NCBI GenBank assembly: GCA_025924845.1
Contig: JAICHN010000328.1
Coordinates: 1 to 5,917 of the forward strand
Source: Chloroflexota bacterium
Lineage (GTDB): Bacteria; Chloroflexota; UBA5177; JANWHV01
Length of the DNA: 5,917 nt
Reading direction: 5' to 3'
Shown here: positions 1 through 4,374 of the stretch, one piece after another
Layout: each line of letters opens with the position of its first letter
Position numbering within the stretch: the first letter of the stretch is position 1
Position numbers and translations under genes: made by a program
The notes under the pieces: generated by a model
What the model was told of the DNA's origin: nothing
The model's input: only the letters and a program-made list of their open reading frames with translations
Database searches by the model: none

Positions 1-81
1 GCCTTATCGGCCATTTCACCGCGTCTGGGTTGGGACCGGCAGACAAGACGGCGCCGTCTTGGGCCTGAAGGACTGCCCGCC
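1..81 (+). other. Leader before the transporter; possible 3' end of an upstream gene
   Basis: Two forward frames stay open from the window edge, so the 3' end of an upstream gene may be present. One frame ends in a TGA at 83-85 that overlaps the GTG start of the transporter as GTGA, a typical coupling arrangement, and its last residues read GLKDCPP. The other ends in TGA at 66-68 after a tail ending APSWA. Neither tail is long enough to recognise and their codon usage does not separate them. A third possibility is that the stretch is an untranslated leader, because it also contains the palindrome at 44-61. Confidence 0.25.
44..61. promoter_or_regulatory. Perfect 18-bp palindrome upstream of the EamA-type transporter
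   Basis: CAAGACGGC is followed directly by its exact reverse complement, GCCGTCTTG, with no spacer. As RNA it would fold as a 7-bp stem with a GCGC loop. It ends 20 bp before the GTG start and 5 bp before the ribosome binding site (67-72). It could be an operator for a dimeric repressor or a transcript-end hairpin. No T-run follows, so an intrinsic terminator is less likely. No regulator gene is visible in the window. Confidence 0.4.
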
Positions 82-945
82 GTGATTCCGGCGATCGTGT
101 TGAGCCTGCTCTCCGCCGTCCTCAATGCCACGTGGAACACGCTTCTGAAGGTAAGCGGCGATCCGCTGGAGACCGCGACGTGGGCCGAGACCGCCTCCGC
201 GATCGCCGCCACGCCACTTCTGGTCGTGACCTGGCTCGTGACGGGCCGCCCATCGCTGCCCGCGGCGGGCTGGGGCTTGGCCGCGGCATCCGCCGTGGTC
301 GAGCTTTTCTACTTTCTCAGCCTGACTACGGCCTACCGGCGAGGCGAGTTGTCCGTCGTCTACCCTCTGGCCCGAGGCAGCGCGCCGCTCCTCGCCGTGG
401 CGGCTGGCGTGCTGGTGCTGGGCGAGGCCATGAGCGTACGCATAGCGGTGGGCGTGGCGCTGTTGCTGGCGGGTATATGGATCGTCCGTCGGCCCAGCCG
501 CGCCTCGTGGACGATTATGTGGCCCGCCTTGCTCACCGGCGCCGCTATCGCGACCTATACCTCTATCGACAAGGTAGGCACGCAGCAGGCGCCGCCCTGG
601 TTATATGGTTGGGTTATGTGGGCGGGAACGGCGTTCCTCCTGGTCAGCTGGGGGCGTCTCGCCAAACGGCGCCGGGCCTCTTCCCCCGAGACTGCAAACC
701 CCGAGCCGGCGCCCCCGCCGGTGTACCGGGCGATCCTGATTGGGGTGGTCATGCTGACCTCGTACTTACTGATGCTGATCGCGCTCAGTCTTGCCCCTCT
801 GGTGGTGGTGGCGCCGCTTCGTGAATCGGGTATCGTTCTGGTCACGGCGGTGAGTGCCTGGCGCCTGGGCGAACGAACCGGATTGCGGCTGAGAATGGTT
901 GGTAGTATGGCCATTCTGTGCGGCGCCGTGGTCTTGGCCACTTAA
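82..945 (+). CDS. EamA-type (drug/metabolite transporter superfamily) permease
   Basis: Inner-membrane permease of 287 aa, the usual size for a two-EamA-domain, 10-helix DMT carrier; the substrate cannot be told from sequence. Hydrophobic segments lie near residues 3-22, 34-54, 62-84, 95-113, 119-135, 143-160, 172-190, 215-236, 238-258 and 270-286. Each half carries the family signature at its fourth helix: PLARGSAPLLA (95-105) followed by LGE (113-115), and APLRESGI (244-251) followed by LGE (262-264). A basic, proline-rich loop (194-213) between helices 7 and 8 is probably cytoplasmic. GTG is chosen as start because GAAGGA (67-72) lies 9 nt upstream and the first helix begins at once. The frame stays open to the window edge, so a longer form is possible. 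It is separated from parA by 121 bp and is not an obvious part of the partition/replication group; it may be cargo or flanking chromosome. Confidence 0.9.
   Translation: MIPAIVLSLLSAVLNATWNTLLKVSGDPLETATWAETASAIAATPLLVVTWLVTGRPSLPAAGWGLAAASAVVELFYFLSLTTAYRRGELSVVYPLARGSAPLLAVAAGVLVLGEAMSVRIAVGVALLLAGIWIVRRPSRASWTIMWPALLTGAAIATYTSIDKVGTQQAPPWLYGWVMWAGTAFLLVSWGRLAKRRRASSPETANPEPAPPPVYRAILIGVVMLTSYLLMLIALSLAPLVVVAPLRESGIVLVTAVSAWRLGERTGLRLRMVGSMAILCGAVVLAT
124..139. other. parS-like 16-bp site (weak candidate)
   Basis: By hand alignment this stretch matches 13 of 16 positions of the palindromic parS variant TGTTCCACGTGGAACA. The core and right half are perfect and all three mismatches are in the left arm. 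It lies inside the transporter gene, where it encodes Asn-Ala-Thr-Trp-Asn (residues 15-19). A similar residue pattern is common in first helices of EamA proteins, so the match may be codon coincidence. It is about 0.9 kb upstream of parA, a plausible distance for a ParB-loading site. Low confidence. Confidence 0.2.
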
Positions 946-957
946 TCCCACTATTCG

Positions 958-987
958 TTGTGAGGCCGCGCGCGCGAATGGTACACT
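958..987 (+). promoter_or_regulatory. Candidate sigma-70-type promoter for parAB
   Basis: TTGTGA (958-963) and TACACT (982-987) are separated by 18 bp, and a TG one base upstream of the -10 (979-980) makes it an extended -10. Each hexamer matches the consensus at 4 of 6 positions. A start point near 994 would give a leader of about 70 nt before parA. The intervening alternating CG run (966-975) is unusual for a spacer. This is the best candidate in the 121-bp gap, judged by eye only. Confidence 0.35.
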
Positions 988-1015
988 GGCCCTATTCTTT
1001 GCGGGACGCATCTCA

Positions 1016-1037
1016 GGTGGAGTCCCACAACTCCCAC
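1016..1037. promoter_or_regulatory. Short repeat cluster upstream of parA; possible autoregulatory operator
   Basis: GTGGAGT (1017-1023) is followed by TCCCAC at 1023-1028 and again at 1032-1037. GTGG and CCAC at 1017-1020 and 1025-1028 form a small dyad, and GTGGAGT also pairs, with one bulge, with ACTCCCAC (1030-1037). A further TCCCAC lies at 946-951. The half-site GTGGAG is also the core of the iterons between parB and rep1. The cluster lies between the candidate promoter and the parA start, where a repressor could act. ParA here lacks an N-terminal helix-turn-helix, so another protein would have to bind. Confidence 0.25.
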
Positions 1038-1066
1038 TCGCTGGGCAGCTGGGCTGGGGAATTTTC

Positions 1067-1876
1067 GTGACACGGATTATCGCCTTCGCCCAACGAAAGG
1101 GCGGCTCCGGGAAGACCACGACCTGCCTGAACCTGGCCGGCGCGCTCGCCGAGTTAGGTCGGCGCGTGCTGTTGATCGATCTGGATCCGCAGTGTAGTCT
1201 CTCCGCATCGGTGCTGGGAGTGCGTCCCGGCGAACATCTATTGTCGACCGCGTTGATTCAGAGCACTTCGCTGGCCGATCTGGTGCGGCCCAGCGGGCTG
1301 GCCAACATCAATGTGGTACCCGCCGATCCCAATCTTGCCCAGATCGAATTGAACCTGGGGCCGCTGCCCGGACGCGAACGGCTGCTCCGCGATCGCCTGC
1401 GCGCCGAACGTGCTCTGCTGGACGGCTACGATTATGTGCTGCTCGATGCGCCGCCCTTGCTCGGCTTCCTGACCACCAATTGTTTACTCGCCGCGAACAG
1501 TTGCATCCTCCCCCTGAATCCACAGGATCGCGCCTCGCGCGACGCCCTGGAGGAGACCGTGGCCAGCGTGAAACGGGTGGCCGAGGAGAGCAACTACAAC
1601 CTGGTGATCGAGGGAATTCTGCTTGGTCAGGTCAAGACGAATACTACGCTCGGCCGCGATGCCTCCGCCTATATGCGTCGGACCTGGGGTGACCTCGTGT
1701 TTGGACCGACCATTCCCGACAGCATCGTGGTTCAGGAGGCGCTGAACAGCCGCCAGCCGGTCACTTTGTACAGTAAGCGGTCCGCTCCCGCCCTGGCCTA
1801 TCGGGCGCTTTGTCGAGCCGTGACCGCGCGCGAACCTTCGTCCGCTCCCGCCCTGGCCGGCAATGTCGCGTCGTAA
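1067..1876 (+). CDS. parA: ParA-family partition ATPase
   Basis: Walker-type ATPase of plasmid or chromosome segregation; ATP-bound dimers coat the nucleoid and are released by ParB. The deviant Walker A is KGGSGKTT (residues 11-18, with the signature lysine at 11 and catalytic-loop lysine at 16), the A' motif is LIDLDPQ (36-42), and Walker B is YVLLDAPP (123-130). At 269 aa without an N-terminal DNA-binding domain it resembles the short Soj/type Ib class. The GTG at 1067 is chosen because GGGGA (1056-1060) lies 6 nt upstream and the ATPase fold starts immediately; the open frame back to 899 would add 56 residues overlapping the transporter gene and unlike any ParA. It overlaps parB by 14 bp, implying coupled translation. 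The C-terminus carries a duplicated SAPALA peptide encoded by a 19-bp direct repeat, an oddity for the family. Confidence 0.93.
   Translation: MTRIIAFAQRKGGSGKTTTCLNLAGALAELGRRVLLIDLDPQCSLSASVLGVRPGEHLLSTALIQSTSLADLVRPSGLANINVVPADPNLAQIELNLGPLPGRERLLRDRLRAERALLDGYDYVLLDAPPLLGFLTTNCLLAANSCILPLNPQDRASRDALEETVASVKRVAEESNYNLVIEGILLGQVKTNTTLGRDASAYMRRTWGDLVFGPTIPDSIVVQEALNSRQPVTLYSKRSAPALAYRALCRAVTAREPSSAPALAGNVAS
1780..1858 (+). repeat. 19-bp direct repeat, 60 bp apart, at the parA 3' end
   Basis: GTCCGCTCCCGCCCTGGCC occurs at 1780-1798 and again, without mismatch, at 1840-1858. The 60-bp offset equals 20 codons, so both copies encode SAPALA in the same frame. The second copy ends 4 bp before the parB ATG. 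It could be the remnant of a slippage duplication or selected sequence at the coupled stop/start; the bases between the copies give no further repeat. Confidence 0.75.
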
Positions 1877-3104
1877 GAGCTTCGAATTCGCCATGCAATC
1901 CTCCGGGGTGCTCGATTCTCCGGTGCGAGATGAAATTCTGCGCAAAACCCGGGACGACGGTGTTTCGGCTCTGGAAGGCGCCAAGTTGATCGACCGCGAC
2001 CGGCTACGCCCCGATCCCGAACAGCCGCGGCGCCACTTCGACTCCGCCGAGTTGCAGGCGTTGGCCTCGTCGCTGATGGCGGACGGTATGCAGTCGCCGA
2101 TCACCGCCTTTTACGACGATGTCGATGAAGCGTTTACGATTATCACCGGTGAGCGCCGGTGGCGGGCCTCGGGCATCGCGGGCATGGCGCGGGTGCCGGT
2201 CCTGGTTGTGGCGCGGCCCGCGCATCCGGCCGATACGCTGGGCAAGCAATTGGCCGAAAACCTGCTCCGCGCCGATCTCACTGAATTGGAAAAGGCCAGG
2301 GCGCTGGCCCGGCTCCGCGACATCCAGCCGCAAACCTGGGTCGAACTGGCGCGACGTCATGGGCTGACCGACCGCCGTGTGCATCAGATGCTGAGCCTGC
2401 TGCACACGGCCGAACCGATCCAGGTGGCCGTACAGAGCGGACGAATCAGCGGCCGGCACGCGCGGGCGATCGCTCGCCTCCCCGCCGAGCCGCAAATGGA
2501 AGTGCTCGCCCAGGTGATCGGCGAGGAGCTTTCGGCGCGTGCCACCGAGGAACTGGTACGCCGTATGGCGCCGCCTAGCGATATCGCAATGCCGCGTTCC
2601 GACGGCGCGGCGCCCGCCACCGAGCCAGAGTCCGTCGAGCAAGTTGCCGATGCGGACGCTGACATTGCGCCGCCCGTAGGGCCGCCCGTGGAGGCGGTGA
2701 CCGCGATTATGCAGGTGACGGCGGAACGTACCCGCAAGCGGCAGGTGCGCCGGGTGACGGGGCGCGTGGAGGCCATGGAGCGGCAACTGCGAAACCTCAG
2801 GGTCGAGGAATTGCTCCCCTCGGTGGCCGACCTCCCCGAGTACGTCCTGCGCATGCGCCGTCTTCGGGACGCCCTTGAAGCCTATATCGCCTTCCTGGAG
2901 CGCGTCCATCTCGATGCACCCGGCGATAGAGCACTCTCCACCTCGGTCTCGCCGTTCCTCATGGGAGCGTGGAGCCTTTGTGTGATAGCTCGTGGAGCGT
3001 GGCCGTTTATCCGGTGGCAGGCAAGGCTGGAGCCCTGGTGTGAGGAACTGTGGAGCGTATGTGTGAATCCACGTGGAGCGGAAGTGGTAATAGGCGCGGA
3101 GTAA
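1863..3104 (+). CDS. parB: ParB/Spo0J-family partition protein with iteron-encoded C-terminal tail
   Basis: DNA-binding CTPase that loads at parS-type centromeres and stimulates ParA. Residues about 42-135 form the ParB N-terminal domain, with box I PEQPRRHFD (52-60), the CTP-binding GERRWRA motif (96-102) and box III ENLLRADLTELEKA (132-145). A helix-turn-helix follows at about 157-182. After a flexible acidic/proline linker (235-275) there is a charged helical segment (285-348) that probably dimerises. At 413 aa it is longer than the usual roughly 280-330 aa. The excess includes the last 45 residues (369-413), which are encoded by the iteron array and read as tryptophan- and cysteine-rich repeats (WSLCV, WSVCV, RGA). 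ATG 1863 starts inside parA with no clear ribosome binding site, suggesting translational coupling; ATG 1893 is a fallback. The stop codon lies inside an iteron. The functional protein may effectively end near residue 355. Confidence 0.92.
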   Translation: MSRRKSFEFAMQSSGVLDSPVRDEILRKTRDDGVSALEGAKLIDRDRLRPDPEQPRRHFDSAELQALASSLMADGMQSPITAFYDDVDEAFTIITGERRWRASGIAGMARVPVLVVARPAHPADTLGKQLAENLLRADLTELEKARALARLRDIQPQTWVELARRHGLTDRRVHQMLSLLHTAEPIQVAVQSGRISGRHARAIARLPAEPQMEVLAQVIGEELSARATEELVRRMAPPSDIAMPRSDGAAPATEPESVEQVADADADIAPPVGPPVEAVTAIMQVTAERTRKRQVRRVTGRVEAMERQLRNLRVEELLPSVADLPEYVLRMRRLRDALEAYIAFLERVHLDAPGDRALSTSVSPFLMGAWSLCVIARGAWPFIRWQARLEPWCEELWSVCVNPRGAEVVIGAE

Positions 3105-3170
3105 ATGTGTGGGATCGATGGAGAGTTTGTGTGAGCATACGTGGAGCTTTCGTGTGAAATAGCGTGGAGC
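2969..3170 (+). repeat. Iteron array (probable replication origin), 22-23-bp direct repeats
   Basis: Units matching GTGGAGCNTNNGTGTGA start at 2969, 2992, 3027, 3050, 3073, 3096, 3118, 3141 and 3164, with steps of 23, 35, 23, 23, 23, 22, 23 and 23 bp. The 2992 unit lacks the second half, and a degenerate half-unit (GTGGCAG, 3014) fills the 35-bp step; the 3164 unit keeps only its first half. Within a unit, GTGTGA or a one- to two-base variant begins 11 bp after GTGGAG, so half-sites recur about every 11.5 bp in one orientation. Length, spacing, direct orientation and position just upstream of a replication-type gene fit the origin of iteron plasmids, where the initiator binds the repeats. The array spans the parB stop codon. 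I found no DnaA box better than 6 of 9 (TTATCCGGT, 3007-3015) and no strongly AT-rich block beside it. Confidence 0.88.
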
Positions 3171-3301
3171 GTTCTCTCTGGTAACCGGCTGATCCGGGCT
3201 TCCACGGCCGCCTTGGCCGCTCGGACAAGGCGTGAAGCACCCACTTGCGCGACCCCCGTTCCTTGGCCTATCGTGCCAGAATGACAGTGGAGGTTCTTCC
3301 G
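3171..3301 (+). promoter_or_regulatory. Spacer between iterons and rep1, with a strong ribosome binding site
   Basis: This 131-bp stretch has no gene I can support. GGAGG at 3289-3293, 8 nt before ATG 3302, is the best ribosome binding site in the window and fixes the rep1 start. TTGCGC (3245-3250) and TATCGT (3269-3274), 18 bp apart, are a weak promoter candidate (3 of 6 and 4 of 6 matches) that would start transcription about 20 nt before the rep1 start. The hairpin at 3198-3238 lies between the iterons and this promoter. Confidence 0.45.
3198..3238. promoter_or_regulatory. Imperfect hairpin region with two mutually exclusive stems
   Basis: GCCTTG (3210-3215) pairs with CAAGGC (3226-3231) around a 10-nt loop. 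An outer arm, GCTT plus CAC with one bulged C (3198-3205), pairs with GTGAAGC (3232-3238). CGGCC (3205-3209) can alternatively pair with GGCCG (3215-3219), which would break the first stem. No T-run follows, so it is not a standard intrinsic terminator. It could be an origin dyad or a leader structure controlling rep1 if transcription comes from parAB. Confidence 0.3.
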
Positions 3302-4369
3302 ATGTCCGACCAGTTATCCCGGCGTGCCACCATGACCAGCCTGGTACCTGTACCTGCCGTGGGAGACATTGATCTGCTCACCGGGCAGCCGCTCAGCGCC
3401 GTCGAGGTGGAGTTCCGCCAGCAAATCCAACAGGAAAACGAATATATCGCACTTGATGCCGAATATGCCGCCTACCGTGCCGCGATCCACCAGCCGCTCG
3501 CCATTGACGAGATGCCCCGCCCCGACGCTCAGGGCTGGACCGTCCAACGACCGGTCACCGCGCTCCAATTGCCGTTGCCGCCCTTTGAACGCGAGTTAAG
3601 TTCGCAAGAGGGCGTGGTCCAGCTTTTGCGCCACTTCGTGGGCGAGTTTCCGGCCAAGATTATGCACCTGCTTTTTGAGATCGCCAACGATCCGCCGTTT
3701 TACCGCCGACCCGACATTACCATTTCGATCAACGACGTGTTGGATCGGCTCGGCTATACACGAGATGGCCGAGGCATCCACTACAGTGTCAACCGCAAGC
3801 GCCTCACCCTGACCCTGCAGGCGCTCCACCTGACCGATGTGGAACTCTACCAGCGACGGGGGAAAACGACCAAGGCATTCAGCGCCCCCTTGCTTTCGGC
3901 CCTAGGTTTTACCTCCACGAATGAGGAGGTCAGGCAGATGCCGCTGCGCGAGGTATTCGCCCGCGGCCTGCCCGATGTGATTCAAGTAAGTATCAACGCT
4001 ATTTGGTACCAGGGCGTCCGCGACCCGGAAGGACGGCCGGGTACGAACTATCAGCTTTTGCCGCGAACCAGCATCGAACTGACTGGTCGGCGGCGCGGCG
4101 GGCATCGGGGCCGAGGCTCGATTCGCACCGGACGCAGTGTTGATAATCTCCGTGTATTCGTCCAGCGCTGTCAGGTTTCCTCGCAATCGCGCCATGCCGA
4201 AGTCGCGCTCGCTTCGCTCTTGCAAGAGGCGGGCATTACCAATAAAAACGCCTCGCAAGCCGCGACGACGCTGCGGCGCGCCCTGGATAAGCTGGTGAGC
4301 GAGGCTGTGCTGGTCGAACATCGCCTTGTGCAGCGCGGGGCCACCGCCGTCGTGGAATTGCGCTGGTAA
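3302..4369 (+). CDS. Putative iteron-binding replication initiator (rep1)
   Basis: I do not recognise a named family from sequence; the role is inferred from position and predicted fold. The 355-aa soluble protein looks like two winged-helix units. The first (about 103-205) has helices VVQLLRHFV and IMHLLFEIAND, a DVLDRLGY helix (145-152) and a basic segment NRKRLTLTLQAL (164-175). The second (about 225-350) has an Arg/Gly-rich stretch (262-278), then ASLLQEAGI (304-312) and a probable recognition helix ASQAATTLRRALDKL (317-331) followed by a beta wing. Two winged helices are typical of iteron initiators such as the Rep_3 and TrfA groups, but I see no specific signature of either. ATG 3302 is chosen for its GGAGG 8 nt upstream; TTG 3245 and ATG 3281 are in frame but have no such site. 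It begins 132 bp after the last iteron, and rep2 follows after 5 bp. An unrelated DNA-binding regulator is the main alternative. Confidence 0.65.
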   Translation: MSDQLSRRATMTSLVPVPAVGDIDLLTGQPLSAVEVEFRQQIQQENEYIALDAEYAAYRAAIHQPLAIDEMPRPDAQGWTVQRPVTALQLPLPPFERELSSQEGVVQLLRHFVGEFPAKIMHLLFEIANDPPFYRRPDITISINDVLDRLGYTRDGRGIHYSVNRKRLTLTLQALHLTDVELYQRRGKTTKAFSAPLLSALGFTSTNEEVRQMPLREVFARGLPDVIQVSINAIWYQGVRDPEGRPGTNYQLLPRTSIELTGRRRGGHRGRGSIRTGRSVDNLRVFVQRCQVSSQSRHAEVALASLLQEAGITNKNASQAATTLRRALDKLVSEAVLVEHRLVQRGATAVVELRW

Positions 4370-4374
4370 ATCCG

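Noticed and set aside
44..61. Intrinsic terminator at the palindrome
   Set aside because: The hairpin is followed by GGCCTGAAGG rather than a T-run, so termination without other factors is unlikely.
899..1066. 56-residue N-terminal extension of ParA
   Set aside because: It overlaps the end of the transporter gene, has no ribosome binding site and does not look like a ParA N-terminus; GTG 1067 has a suitable site and starts the fold directly.
2004..2909. Long minus-strand open frame (301 codons) opposite parB
   Set aside because: It is a GC-driven shadow of the parB frame; parB has clear ParB motifs and the antisense product has none.
3007..3015. Possible DnaA box TTATCCGGT within the iteron array
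   Set aside because: It matches only 6 of 9 consensus positions, no better than other chance matches such as those at 2141 and 5064.
2969..3170. CRISPR array
   Set aside because: The units are about 23 bp with no spacers of constant length between conserved repeats, and no cas genes are nearby; the pattern is that of plasmid iterons.
2882..3244. Minus-strand open frames across the iterons (up to 120 codons) with repeated peptides
   Set aside because: The peptide repeats simply mirror the iteron DNA; there is no recognisable domain or supported start, and the frame is antisense to parB.
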